Assembly: GCA_018105865.1 (NCBI GenBank)
Contig: CM030870.1
Span: forward strand, 6,916,620 to 6,980,619
Origin: Metaphire vulgaris
Taxonomy: Eukaryota; Annelida; Clitellata; Crassiclitellata; Megascolecidae
Length of the DNA stretch: 64,000 nucleotides
Direction: 5' to 3'
How positions within the stretch are numbered: the first letter of the stretch is position 1; the number at the start of each line of letters is the position of its first letter. Under the pieces are notes generated by a model that ran no database searches, was not told the origin of the DNA, and was given only the letters and a program-made list of their open reading frames with translations. The translations under genes and the position numbers were made by a program. Below, in pieces: positions 1-13,334 of the stretch.

Positions 1-231
<231 letters not shown>

Positions 232-2052
232 TTATTAATTAAAAATGCCTAAGTTTATTAGAAAATTCAACGCACGCAACCATGAATGCAATCATCAATA
301 AAGAGAATATGGCGGGAACCACAGCATGTGCAAGTGCTGCCACTAAAACCGACGAAAATCAAGGAGGTTTTGTTCTTAAATTTTTAGTAGTTTGCAGGCA
401 TTCGAATCATCATCCATCAAATTCACACATATCTAGAAAACAACTCAATGAATGTTCTTTTAAAATGATATACATTTCATCTTGTGTCTTAGGCAACTGC
501 TGAGAGAAATTTTAGTCTCTGTTCAAATTTCATGCTTCATAGATTACATTTCTTTGCTTATTAAAATCCATAAACTGTGAAATTTTTAGGAAAATGAATA
601 TCATTTTAGTAAGAAAGTCCAGGAGACTTATTTAAGCATCAAAAATAATCCCAGAGTACGAATGGCCAGCTCACACTACAATTGCTGCCAATGAACCAAA
701 CAATTTTAAAAATACTAATGCCAATGTACTGTTCCCTTATTCCCAATCTCACAAAAGAAGTTTTAACTAAGCTTCAGGTAGTATTTGGTTCCAAGGGACA
801 CTAAAGATTTAAATTCACTGGGTGAGAACCCACAAGCAGTAAATTTTTTAACAGATTTTTGCTATAAAACATTGTTTATCATACACCTTACCAACCAAAT
901 TTTTCTTGTGTGAATTTTGCAATAAAGCAATCATGATGCAATCAAACCAAACATCATATGCCTATACTTTTGGGTTTCTGTTTCTATAGTACGTCGATTT
1001 ATATTATGTGAGACTTGGCGAGATTTAATCTACGATAAAATAAAAACCTCATTACTTAAATTCACAACTTTTTGTCAAGAACACTACATATCTACAAGGT
1101 CCACTAACAGCTATTCAACTGATTACATGGTAATCACATATGCATTGCAAATCGATACAGAAACTGGAAACTTACTCTCCAACTAAGCCTCACGAGGCAC
1201 AGTAGTCTATATACCATAGATATCTTCACAATATGACTTTTAACTACGATAATTTTAGCAGGAATCAATATAAATGGAGTGTATCAGTATCAGTTCATAT
1301 ATCTCAATGAAACATGATCATTTCTGGAATCACGCTAATATATATCTTATTTCTAAAGAAAATAACAGCAACAACGTCTGAAGCACTCCAATCTCTTCCT
1401 CATGACTGAACACAGCAGGGCCTGGGATCAAATCAGACAATTGAAGACCCCAAATTTTCAGTTCACCCTCCAAATATTTTGCCCACCCTCAAGAAACTTC
1501 TAAAACAGTACACCTGGTTCTTGAAGTCGAGTATACAAAACTGCAAAATGTTTGGCACTTCCATGAAAATTACTTTGCCAAACAAACTTCTGTTCAATGC
1601 CCTTTTACTTCAGTTTACATGTGATGTCAATATCACGACCATTCAGAACAACTATAGCCTCAAAAGAGAGACCTATACTAGATAGCAAAACATATTAAAT
1701 AGTTTGCGTCATTATCCAAGCGCTAATACAAAACAGAGCAACAATTACTAATTCATGAAATTGTGTAGCAAAATATATCCAGTGGTTCAACACAGAAATT
1801 TGTAGGTAGGCCACAAAAACACACGCACACACATTAGATACAACTCACGCACACAGCACTAAGAAAAGCAGCAAATGTTTACATATAAGCTATGAAAATA
1901 CATCTATGCTAAAAATTTTAACATTAACTACTATGCTAAATGCCAATAATGTACAGAGTAAATTTCATTCAATAATGTTCGCAAGGACAAATACCAGAAA
2001 AAAACAAAGAACTTGTGATGAAAACACAACAGAAAATGTTAGGATTTGGATA

Positions 2053-2132
2053 TTAACCCCTTTACCAGGAACCCTGAAAATATCCGTCCATTTTACATAG
2101 AGTTGCAGTTAAATACACGGTAAAGGGGTTAA
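2053..2132 (+). mobile_element. TTAA palindromic MITE, copy 1
   Basis: 80 bp including TTAA at both ends. Inverted ends ccccttta and taaagggg; core atccgtccattttacat. Confidence 0.85.
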
Positions 2133-2468
2133 CAAAGCAGATCTGCAATAAGCAAGATGGAAATATATAAAACAGGTAGAAGGCAACTAGAAAAGGGGCT
2201 AATTACAAATTACAATCAAGCAGTACCAAAATTACTTTTCGTGATTCAAAAGATAGGATCACGAAGAATTTAAAAATTCTTTCGTTTGGTATCAACAAAA
2301 AATTTGCCAATTCAAGTCTATCAATCAACTTTTATGATGCCACTGTCATAAAGCCCAGGACATCAGCTGATGGCATCAAATCCAATCCATACTAGATAAC
2401 AAAATAGTTGATCAGGACATAGAATTGTGCGGCATGCAATAACAAACAATCAAACCCAGCTGCAACAC

Positions 2469-2548
2469 TTAACCCCTTTACCGGGAACCACGAATATATT
2501 CGTCCATTTTACATTGACTTACAGTTAAATACATGGTAAAGGGGTTAA
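2469..2548 (+). mobile_element. TTAA palindromic MITE, copy 2
   Basis: 80 bp, TTAA-bounded, same core as copy 1. The ends are ccccttta / taaagggg, a variant shared only with copy 1, 416 bp away. Confidence 0.85.
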
Positions 2549-3760
2549 GGGACACTCTAATGTCATTTCAAGCACAATGGATTATTACACAGTGCAGCAT
2601 CAAAACTAGTGATATTATTCAGGTTTGACTACAACAGAACAGCATGATCAGAATGTGAACACCGGAAACACAGAAAGGGCAACTGAGGACAAAGTTTATA
2701 TTGTCTCGAGTGTACAAACTAGACAGAAATATATGTGCCAACACCACCACAACTGTCCAAATACGCAGTGTTCTCGTGAAATAGTCTGCAAAAAAGTTTC
2801 ATAGGAAATCTAGCCTCAGATAAAAATGACGTCCCGATCAAAATCAAGCCATTCACAATCAGTAACAAAGTTGGTTTTGACCTAACCTAAAAATTACTCT
2901 GATATTAAACCAACGTGTTACTTTGAATGCACAATACACTTACCTACAACAGCAAGAACACTGCATGGAAAAACCAGGTCATGATCCCATTAGAAACGCT
3001 ATAAACTCAGACTAGATTCATCGTATTCCAATGAAATTTCACATCCCATGAACAACAGACACCAGATAACGTGAAATACATCTAATTATGCCACAATCAT
3101 TCAAATACAGTGGATATTAAGCGTAATAATAACAGCAGACTGCTATGATAGGCTACGTTCTTTAAACCATGCCATATGGAATGGTGTAATGTGTTCTTCA
3201 AATCTGTCCACAAAACTGTCGATTAATCCAAAAAATCCTATAGTTTCATTCAGAACACTGCTAGTTAATATAAAATAAATACTAGAAGGCGTACAATTAT
3301 AATATTTATCATACAAGTCATACAAGAGTCAAAAAACGAATTTCCTAAATTATAATGATCACATATTTCAAAACCATGTCACTGCCTTACATCTACATTT
3401 CTTCATACATCATAAGCACTAATTACTTCATTAAAAGTCACTCATTTATGTTGAAAATAAATGCTTAGATATTATAAATAAGGATGCCTCATGGCAAAAC
3501 AAGGAGTCACATAAGCTAAAGTCTAAGTTAACTACGGTACTTAAGTTGTATGTAACAGGCATTAATTAAACAAATAAATTGCCTGTCATGATGTATAACA
3601 CCATTGTGAGAATGTCAACCCAAAGAAGTTCCAGTTACAGTCAACTGCTTTGTCAACACCAGAAAAAGCACACAGATTCAAACACATGCAACAAAAGTAA
3701 TGTAATTTTGGTTTACAAGCAGAAGTAAACAACATTTTTTGCAAAAGTGAAGCCCACAGA

Positions 3761-4070
3761 CAATGGCAGTTCCAGTAATTCTTGGTGGGAGGTAGGGGAG
3801 TGAAAAAATGTGTAGGAAGTTGGTGGGGGGATGCAAAGTGAAGAAGAAACACACAAAAGAAGAGAGAGAAAAGGTCATTGTTAGTGTTTTGCCCACTAAA
3901 TGTTAATAAACCTTGCAAAAAAAAGGCTGACAAACAAAAAAGGTCATTCACAGCATTTTTCAATGATTTTTAAAAAGCTCCCCAGAAAATGGGTTGACAG
4001 GCAAAAAAGGTCATCCAGAACCCCAGTGGGGGAAGCATCCCCAGTCATCAACATGGTGGAACCACCAATG
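3761..4070. mobile_element. hAT-like MITE, family CAATGGCAGTTCC
   Basis: Flanked by perfect 8-bp duplications cccacaga (3753-3760, 4071-4078). Ends caatggcagttcc and ggaaccaccaatg-like are inverted. It contains two copies of the gacaagcaaaaaaggtcat motif. Confidence 0.8.
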
Positions 4071-5132
4071 CCCACAGAAAACTTGTCTTGCCTACACGTA
4101 ACAAATGAAGCTATCTAACGCACTTCTACGTTAACTAAGGAAACTCGCCTATGAAGAAAGCCTTCGTGCACTTCATGCTTCGGAAATAGTACAACTACCA
4201 AAATTGCTTGTACAACACTTTCTAAGATCGCAAAAATTCTACAGCAACAAATTTCAAAGCAACGCACAACAGTCGAAAAACGCACAACGCTATATTCAAT
4301 GCTATTTGCCCAGTACTATGTCCTATGAACAAAGCACTCAGTAAAATAATAAGCCTCTCTTTGCTGTCAACAAGGCATTTGGATATCAAAGTTTGTGAAT
4401 AATTCAAAAGGGGTTAGAAAAAAAACCGTGTAGAAACTTTAGCTCTAATAATACTTAAGCATATTCCCATCTTGACGATTACTTTAAGCTATTAATGTGA
4501 TTCTATACAAAAAAACATACGGTACACACCAAATGCCACAATAATGACAATGTCCACTGCAAAGCTACAGACCGAATCCACACCTGACTACGACCAACTA
4601 TGGGGGCTCAGTGAATCTGGGACCACTGGGGTCGGGGGGTGGGGTGGGGGACTGTATCACAATTACGATGGTGAAGAAACGATGCAGAAATTATCTAGCA
4701 ACACAGATTTTCCGAGTTTATCTCGGAACGAAGGTGCCGAGCAGCGACCCAACGATGATGATTATCACAACCGAGACGCAGATCAGGATTATGATTTTCT
4801 TCTGAAAAAAATAAAAGATCACAACAAATCAGATGGTTGGAAGATAGCGTGATCGCTATCTCAAACCACCAAAATTATAAAACGATGGTCAGCCAACCAG
4901 TATGAGAACTAGTGCACCACCAGTGTTCATTAACCACCACGATTTTGGTGCCTTAAGGGGCAAAGGATCAGGGCCTAATGAGCTCATCACAAGATATTGA
5001 GACACCATTAATGAATAAATTCAAGAGACAAAAACTATGTGCCACACCTAAAAACTACATGAGAAAATAACAAATTCAACGGAAATGTCCATCTCATCAT
5101 GCATGCCCATTGACCACATAGAAAATCCAAAT

Positions 5133-5194
5133 TTAACCCCTTAACTGGGGATCCCGGATATATCCGTCCATTTTACATTGAGTTACAGTTAAAA
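5133..5194 (+). mobile_element. TTAA palindromic MITE, copy 3, truncated
   Basis: Left end and core (ttaaccccttaactgggg, ggatatatccgtcc) are intact, but the right inverted end is missing after gttacagttaaaa. Confidence 0.75.
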
Positions 5195-5489
5195 CCAGAT
5201 ATCAAAGAATCATAAATAACCTAGAACAGATATCAAGCAGATCATATTACATTACAGATTACTTGGCAGATTAGCAACAAGGAACCTCTTTGGTCCAACA
5301 ATGAGAAAAAACTCTCTGTGGTCAGAATAACTAAACAAAACTCTAAGACAGGAACCAAGTATTTTGTGGCAGACAACAGCTTCCAAAAATACAGAAAACA
5401 AAAACTGAAATTGAATGGCCCAAGTTCATCCAAAACAAATGTAACAGATTTCAAAACTTGTGCACTGTATTAATAGATGACAGAGAAGT

Positions 5490-5673
5490 CAGGGATATTT
5501 CTAGGATTGTGAATTTGGGAGAGTGTCAACCTCAATTGGGAGGGGGAAGGGTGTCCGGACCTAATTAGTATGCATTTTGTATGCATACCATTGTCACATT
5601 ACCAAATTTTTTTGGAGGGTCGACCTCAAATTGGGGGTGTTGGCGGGTGTTAGGGGGTGTAAAAATATCCCTG
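5490..5673. mobile_element. hAT-like MITE, family CAGGGATATTT
   Basis: Perfect 8-bp duplication agagaagt (5482-5489, 5674-5681). Ends cagggatatttctagg and aaaaatatccctg are inverted. Confidence 0.88.
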
Positions 5674-5749
5674 AGAGAAGTGAAACTGCATAACATGCCA
5701 ATAACTGATTCTACACAATGTATGTCAGTAAAATCATGACGAGGTGTCC

Positions 5750-5882
5750 TACGGCTGCCTTCTTCATATACAATCAGGGGTGAACAACTTGCCCAGAATT
5801 ACTATGCAGTGACCAGAGTAAGATTCGAACCTGTTACCCTTCAAATACATGGCAAGAATTCTACCACTGTTTCACCGCGTCT
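5750..5882 (-). mobile_element. tRNA-derived SINE
   Basis: On the minus strand: A-box-like cagtggtagaattcttgcc, B-box aacaggttcgaatcttactc, then gggcaagttgttcacccct. It shares its 3' domain with the element at 57730. It lies just downstream of the last resolved syntaxin exon. Confidence 0.7.
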
Positions 5883-5958
5883 CCATTGCATCTACAACAG
5901 GTGAGATAACAGGTGAGATAACACAGGTAATAAAACGGCTGGCCGTCTCTCTGATTAC

Positions 5959-7402
5959 CTTTCTCGCAGCGCTCTGATATTTCATTGCTTTCTTGGTATC
6001 TGCAGCAGCAGTCTCCACATAGTCAACTGACTTTTCAACGTTGTGCTCAATTCTGTCGATCATTTCGCCCTACAGCATAACAATAACAATAAATCACACA
6101 CACAAAAACAAACACACACACAAACAAACACACACACACACATGCACGCACACACAAACACGCATAAGCTAACAAAAGATATCAAAGTCTTTATTTTACA
6201 TTACAATTAAATACTTTCAAAATACAGTAGAACCTTGTTATATCGAACTCTCAGTAGAAATTTATAAGAGGCACTCCAGCCAAAATGTGTTAATTACATT
6301 ATCGGATATATCGACAAATTATTTTTATCACAATTGAAATACTTTCTGCTGTATTTGAAACCGCATTTTAATAACGAGTGGATGGAGCTTATCTTTACCT
6401 GGCTTTCAACAAGCATGGCCATATCCATGAACATGTCGTGCAGTTCCTTGATGGACTTCTCGAGCTTCATGATGTCATTGTGCCTTGCCTCTATGTCCTT
6501 CAGTGACTGCTTTGCCTGCTGAGTATCGGTTATGATCTGAAAAGTCATCCCCACAAAAAGAACTTGTTAAACTCCGACGGAAGGAAAGCGTGAATAATTT
6601 CTGCGCCAAAGACTGTCTCATTTTGAATGTTACAAGTACGTTACGATGTCACAATGTTACTTTTTTGTCCTCATCAGATGCAACAGTAACCTGATTGGGA
6701 CAACTTCCACAATTCAACATAGTTCACGTGGTCTGGATTCGAAAACGGGTTTAGGGTGTGACACTCTTGTGGGCGTTGCAAGACAGAAATATAAAACAGA
6801 TGTCATATATTATTTTTTATCATGTACTGAATAGCATTAAAAACAGACTGAGGATTAAATTTCGGAGACTGCTGATATAATAATAGAAAAATGCAAAGCA
6901 GACGTCAAATATTTTCACCAAACTTAGTAGCGCTTAACCCCTTAACTGGGGATCCTGGATATATCCGTCCATTTTACATTGAGTTACAGTTAAATACACT
7001 GTTAAGGGGTTAAAGCAATGAGAATATCGAGACCAACCCCTTGTGTAAAGATTGCTGGGTTTCCAGACTCCAACATTTCCTCAAGCTCATCGTTTGTAGT
7101 TACTCTACCGGCTAAAAAAATATTTCAAGATCCATGACCACCAGGGCGCGATTTGTAGGGGGGAAAAGGGGGATTTCCCCCACTGCCAAAATGCATCCCC
7201 CCTACTGCTACATCCCCCACCACTACATTCCCTCCACTACTACACTTCCCCAACAACTACATCCCCCCAAGTTCGACATATCCCCCCCACTGCTCCAGGC
7301 CACAAATTGCACCCTGATGACCACTCATGACAAAATGCACTGGGTGTTCAATCTCACCAAGTGAACACAACCATTAATGGAATCTAAACACTGATGATGA
7401 TG

Positions 7403-7486
<84 letters not shown>

Positions 7487-10400
7487 TCAACAGTAACATG
7501 TTCATCAGTCGTTCAAACAAGAAACATCGACTGTTGCTCCGCGTCAACGACACGTAATCAACTCAGTGTAAAGCAAATTAAACAAATGAACAATCAAACT
7601 ATCAGATTGATAAACTGTTCATACCTTAACAGAGGAAATATGACGTTTCATTTGCAGCAGCTAGTCAAAATCTAGACACCTAAAATTATGGATGTGTTTG
7701 TTCGGTGGTGATAGAAAGCTGAAATATAACATCTAACAACTGAAAGCTACAGATGAAATTGACTTAACATGAAATGAAAAACCTATAAAATATACTAAAA
7801 TAGTAACAGAATAAACTGCATTGCAAAAAGAAGAAAAAAACAGGCACTTTAAAACTTAAAATTCATGCAAGTCACATATAAATATGAAACACAATTTTTC
7901 ACACACACAAAAATCATAAATTATTTAGTAAAATCTTAAGGTATCTAAACATTCACTAGCCATTCAAACAGTCACAAGAGATGACAGAATACAGTCACGT
8001 TTGAATAATGCAAGCAAAAGACAAAACAAATTTCTTATCAAGAACACAATTTGGTGTATATTTTCCAGCACTGATCAGACATGCTTGAAATAAAACAGGC
8101 AGCTAGCCCGTACTGATTTCCATCTGCCTCTGTAGCCGTTTCTTGCATCCTTCGCGATAGTCTACCTGCGCTGTATTGTACTGATTCATGACCTCGATGA
8201 ATTTGCGCAGAATAGTTGAATGCTGACAAAATTCATAGAAAAATACTGCAATCAGATGCAGGTGCGTACAAATTCTCTTATATTAGTTATAGCTACTAAT
8301 AATAATGACAGTGTTGCAAAAGATGATGAAATGTTTGGTGAAAAAAGGATTTTAAAAATCTGGTAGAAGATCAAAGATCCTGTGATTTTAACCATTCTTG
8401 TTCTGTTTCATTTTCATGTACTGTCATTCCCATCCAGTCAGGGATGTTAACAAGAACTCAGCCCTTAAAGGCCAGGACCAGGACAAAGGACTCAAATCTC
8501 AAGGCAAGGACCAGGACCAAGGACTCAACCCTCAAGGCCAGGACCAGGACCAAGGACTCAACCCTCAAGGCCAGGACCAGGACCTTGAAACTGGTCCTTA
8601 AGGGATCCTTAAGGCCAGGACCAAGGCCAAGGACTAACATGCCTGCATCCAGTACATGACATCATCCATCCATTCACCTATTCCTGGGTATTCATTGTCT
8701 TTGAGAACCATCACTCGTGCCTTGTATAATTTCTTTCTCCAACCCTGACATAATTGATGTGGACAAAAAAGAAAAGTCTCCTTTTTCTGACATAAATTAC
8801 ATTACATTACAAATTTTATTATTTTTAGTTTATCTTTGCCATTACACAGCAAAAATACCAACTTGAGTTTTGCGTATGCGAAAGTCTGCCGACGACTTAT
8901 TGGTTTCTTCTTCCAGTTCGATTTTCTGTTCAAGAACTGGAAAATAATTAAACAATTTACACTGCACCTGGAAAAAAAGTCTTAAACATATAACAATAAC
9001 ATATTCTGCAGCCTTTGTAAACACACAAAAAGACATTTATTTGTGTCATTATTTTTAGTTTATCTTTGACTTCTCCATGACATCTCTCCAAAGTTCTCTG
9101 TCCTTTGCTAAAAGTCATTCGATGTCTTCCATCAGTTTTTCCATTGAGGTTCATCCCTGCCATGTGCAGATCCTCTTGGTTTCTTCTTCCACCCATCGTT
9201 TTTAGTTCAAGAACTTCTCCCCTCTGGTTTGTAAAATAATTTCTTCAATTCTGAGTATGTGTCCAGTCCATTTCATTCTTCTTTTTCTGAAACCCTCTCT
9301 AAACATATAATCAATAGTATTCTTCTAAATTTATTTTCTGTTGCTACTGTTTTAAATTCCTTTTTTTGGTAAATTCACACAAAAAGACATCTTGATTTGT
9401 TTCATTGTCATGTCTTTTGTGTCATTATTCAATTTCAATAGAATCAATTTTTCTATTCATTTGAGGTGTTTGTAACTGCTGTGGCCACCTGTCACAGATT
9501 ACATTACAGGTGTCTGCCTATTTATTGGCTGATGTCATTTTCTACGTCACTGAGAGTGTTGACAAACAAACAAGATGTTTCCAAATAAAGTTGTTAGCGG
9601 TTAACCAGTCAACCACATTACTCATCTCAAAAGCAGACTAAAGAACCATCTGTTTAGGGAGTCATACCCTTTGTAAAGTGCCCTTGTTTTTGGTTATGCT
9701 ATGCTTACGGCACTATATAAATAGTCCAGTATACAATACAATACAATCTCATCCCTGGATGGGGTAAAAGTCAAATGGACCTGACTTGGGGCACAGAACT
9801 CCTTCTCTCTTCCTCCTCCTCCTGATCATCATACTAATAAACTAAGAAAGATTTTGACACCAACTCTGCTTTCTTTGGGTCTTTATGTGTAGAAAGTCTA
9901 AATGTGTCCCAAGTTCTTTTACTCCAACTGCACAGACATGCAACTGGTCTATGATTCCCACCTCCTCATTGAATTTTAGCCAACAGACAGGTTCCAACAA
10001 TGCAGCCACTCACCTTTTAACTTTCCTCTCACTTTATTTGCAGATTTCTTGACTTCTGCCATCAGCTCTTCCAGGTCTTCTTTGGTCTCTACACAAAAAT
10101 ATAAACCATAAATAAATACATCGTAGGAATGAAAAGAATCTGCTAAAATAATATAATATTTCCAACCAAGTCCAGAAAAATGTATGTAATGCAACAAGGC
10201 ATTTATATTGCACCTCTCTTATGGATGATCACTCTGAAGCACATGCAAATGTATAAACAATTGAACAGAAATGAAAAGAAGAAATACAAAATCCATTCGG
10301 TGATTTACAGTGAAAACAGCCAATCCTGAAATACCTTGGCAATGGACCGAAGCATTTTAGAAAATTACCTCATGTTTGTGTTGAATTACAATTAACATTT

Positions 10401-11969
10401 CTGATTTAACCCTTAACTGGGGATCCCGGATATATCCATCCATTTTACATTGAGTTACAGTTAAATACATGGTTAAGGGGTTAAAATTTGTTTGGAGCGT
10501 AGGTAAATCAAAAGACAGACCACGTGTATTGTATACAGAATCGGTTCCAATTTACTAGATCAGTTTTTCTAAACATACAATGCTCATAAATGTCAGAAAA
10601 TTAAAAGAAAATATGTTGGAACTCACTGTCATCCGTCTGAGGTGCGGAAAGTATCGCGCTGTGTTTCTTTTTCACTTCGTCTACGTCGGACGCTATTTTG
10701 TCAATCATGTCTCGAATTTCGTTGACCTGATTTTCCCAAAAAATTAAACACCAAATATAAAGTAGTGCTAAAAAATTGTAAACACACTCAGATCTTCTAT
10801 TCTTCTTTAGTTTTTGAAGGATTTCTTTGCCCAAACCCATTTCAGCTGTAGATTAAAGAATAAGGCAATCATCCAAAAAGCAATAAAATATTATAAAAGT
10901 GCCAGTATGTCGTGCTTTCTCTTCATAAATATATATTTTAGCAACCCGCCAATGGTCTTCTTTAAAAACAACCCAGCTGATTTAAAACATGCCCTGATTG
11001 ACATATTTTGCATCCTCTTGAACAACATATTGCCTGGATTATTATCGGGTCACGAAGAACATTTAGCATTCGATCAGGCCTCGTGTTTTACTCCTTCACT
11101 CTGTTCAATGCAAAAGCTAAACTCTAACTATATTATCTTGCAACTCCACTGCTGAGAGTCTCAGCAGTCTCAGAGTAGAAACATAAGAGGCACTATACAA
11201 ATGCTACATTACACTATAGTTGAGTCATAATCAACTGTACAACATAATATATTACTGGTGTCAAAGTGGAGGCTAACCTGTTCGAAAAACTCTTCCATAA
11301 ATTTCCCACCATCAACGGCCATGTTGATGGGTACATTCTCACCCGCCTCGTCATCGTCTTCACTCTGAGCCTGAAATCAGGTTTATCTTAAAATCAAGTT
11401 GCATATTCTTATCATTTTAATATTGCAAGCAAATACAAGCTGGTGTTTCAATTTTCAATATTGACTACTTCATGACATATTTTCGAAAGCTGAAACTGCA
11501 ATCCTATACTTTTGTAGGATTTTCAGGCAGGAGAGTTTGGGGTTGAGTTTCAGAATAGGCGAAGGAAGTGTCTATTATGCGGGATGCCCGCATTCTAATT
11601 AAACCGCTGATTGGTCTAATGAATCACGTGGTTAGGGTTAGAGTTAGGCTCATTCGACCAATCAGCGGTTTAGTTAGAATGCGGGCAGCCCGCATAATAG
11701 ACACTGCCATAGGCGAACCATACGTAAACAAGGGGTAAGATTAAGGGCTAGCCAGTTTGTTGGTTAACAAAGCCAACTCTAACCCCAACAAAGCTAACTC
11801 ACACCCGTAACTCTGACCCTTGTCTACGTATAGTTCGACTACTCCGATTCTCTATCCAGAAATTAATGGAAATCGCTACGCAAAACAAAACTGGCGCTAT
11901 ACAATCAAGCCTTGGTGAGACACCATAGACACTAACCGCTTTTAAAGCCGCCAAACGATCTTTTGTCAT
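5959..11969 (-). CDS. STX1A: Syntaxin-1 (plasma-membrane t-SNARE), nine exons, C-terminal anchor exon not found
   Basis: Syntaxin-1 is the Qa-SNARE that pairs with SNAP-25 and synaptobrevin to fuse vesicles at the presynaptic membrane. Exons on the minus strand: 11969-11937 ([11 protein letters not shown]), 11370-11278, 10726-10627, 10088-10014, 8936-8863, 8222-8114, 7111-7038, 6536-6399 and 6069-5959. All have GT donors and AG acceptors, and phases join without a break into 269 codons. The first exons give the acidic N-peptide and Habc helices ([39 protein letters not shown]). Exon 7 gives [12 protein letters not shown]. Exons 8-9 give the SNARE helix ([18 protein letters not shown], then [19 protein letters not shown] with the conserved zero-layer Q region). 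The family is about 288 residues, so only the transmembrane tail is missing. It could be another syntaxin-1 to -4 paralogue, but the N-terminus and linker fit type 1. Confidence 0.93.
6934..7013 (+). mobile_element. TTAA palindromic MITE, copy 4
   Basis: 80 bp, complete, TTAA at both ends, in a syntaxin intron 25 bp past the end of the exon at 7111-7038. Confidence 0.88.
7142..7316. mobile_element. hAT-like MITE, family CAGGGCGCGATTTGT
   Basis: Perfect 8-bp duplication atgaccac (7134-7141, 7317-7324). The C/T-rich interior creates a spurious open frame. Confidence 0.87.
7394..7485. repeat. ATA/AAT trinucleotide microsatellite
   Basis: About 90 bp of pure ATA triplets in a syntaxin intron. 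Confidence 0.95.
8459..8640. repeat. Minisatellite, 33-bp unit, about four copies
   Basis: Unit contains ggccaggaccaggaccaagg and actcaaccctcaa. The 33-bp period keeps all frames open, so the open frames here on both strands are artefacts. Confidence 0.85.
9060..9420 (-). mobile_element. LINE ORF2 3' fragment in a syntaxin intron
   Basis: Read on the minus strand: [16 protein letters not shown] (the W-GH-LR motif near the end of LINE ORF2), then [20 protein letters not shown], then in another frame [15 protein letters not shown]. Internal stops and a frameshift show decay. It is homologous to the copy at 33112-33292. Confidence 0.7.
10406..10484 (+). mobile_element. TTAA palindromic MITE, copy 5
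   Basis: 79 bp, complete, TTAA at both ends; one C missing from the left CCCC. In a syntaxin intron. Confidence 0.88.
11571..11705. mobile_element. Long-hairpin MITE in syntaxin intron 1
   Basis: Arms of about 50 bp (tctattatgcgggatgcccg ... cgggcagcccgcataataga; accgctgattggtc / gaccaatcagcggt) around a short centre. No clear target duplication. It would fold into a near-perfect hairpin. Confidence 0.8.
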
Positions 11970-13334
11970 ATTTTTTCCACAAATTCGCAAAAAGCGAATA
12001 AATTTTTCTATCTGTAACGGCCAATAAATCCAATGTTACGCTAAATTAAGTTAATTTATCGATGTTTCGATCCTATTTTATTGGCATTTATAACAGAAAC
12101 CTATCATGGCTGTCGTTTATTAAATGCTAATAACTTTTGTAGCGCTTTTTCAGCGAAGAGAATTTGCAGAGGGCAGCTGTTGCATTGATAATGTTTCTGG
12201 ATTTTCAGATCGGCCAAAATGCAGACTATTGCTGTCTAGAGGCAGTCTAGTCTAAAGTGTAAAATGTTTGAATAAAAATGTGAGCATGTCGTCAGTTTTG
12301 ATTGTCTATTAATTGGCAGATTAATGCTTAAATTTGATTGATTGATTGATTGATTGATTAAAAACCTAGCAATTGCGGCAATTTGTGAAGAGCATCACAG
12401 CCCTATCAATAAATAAATTATAATAGGTTTTGAAGACAACGTCTTCTGTGTCGCATCCTTATTTTCAGAGTATTAGTCACAAATGTCATTTATCGAAGTA
12501 TTAGTTTTAAAATCATTGCTCACGTTCCTGTAGGATGTACTAGAATAGTCGTAAAATGATTGTATTATTTTACCTATATTCTAGAAGACCAGTGGCAACA
12601 GTTGGTCTAATGACCATAATGGCCGATTCTTCTCTGTCAAATGGAGATTTATATTGATGTTTTTACCGAACGATTTCTTTAGATTGTGCTCAATTTAATT
12701 TATATTTTTCGCTTATATTCTACTCCGGACAAATATTCCGCCGTTCAAAATATGCATGGACGCAATCCTTTCGTCGACGCGCATAATGTCTAGTTTAATT
12801 ACCCTTTAAGGGTCCAGGTAATAGCCTTCTGCTTTAGACAAAAAGTTAGACTTTAACTATTGGTAAAACTGTATAGCAGATAGCCTGGATAGAAGGAATA
12901 CCATAGGTTTAGCCAAATGTGCAGAACTTGTGCCTTTTTAGGCGTTTCCCGATTTCTTTTAACACTTTGATTGTCGGGCCAAATGTTCCCCAGATGACGA
13001 ATTAAAAACATTTTGAACAGTTTTGAATGGTCATGTTATCAATTACCAAATGAACACTCAAGTTTTATGCCAAAGCATTACTACATCATGTTATTTGGAT
13101 GGCTGCCTTTGTGAATTTGCTCTTTATTTATTCGAATATTGTTTTGATTGTGCGTACTACATGATTACATATGACCCTCTTTGTGACATGACTTAGAACT
13201 CATCTCTTTGTCAATATGCAGTAAACACCATGAGGATGTCTGAGTGAGTTTTCAGGAGGATGCTATATAAATATACAAAAATACTCTACAATGCATTACA
13301 TTACAATACATGCTTGCAATTGTAGAATTGAAGC
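11970..13334. promoter_or_regulatory. Shared upstream region of divergent syntaxin and zinc-finger genes
   Basis: The syntaxin start (11969, minus) and the zinc-finger start (13335, plus) face away from each other across 1.37 kb. The stretch is AT-rich and holds a GATT tetranucleotide run at about 12339-12360. Just before the zinc-finger start is a retroposon-like tail (gctatataaatat then attacattacaat, about 13263-13310). The only splice-like acceptor before that ATG is ttgcaattgtag at about 13315-13326, so a 5' UTR intron is possible. No ORF of interest is present. Promoter function is inferred from position only. Confidence 0.45.

Noticed and set aside
4544..4852. 102-codon plus-strand frame
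   Set aside because: Low-complexity, no recognisable domain, no convincing splice or promoter context.
8398..8659. Open frames on both strands with repeated [15 protein letters not shown] units
   Set aside because: Produced by the 33-bp minisatellite, which keeps every frame open.
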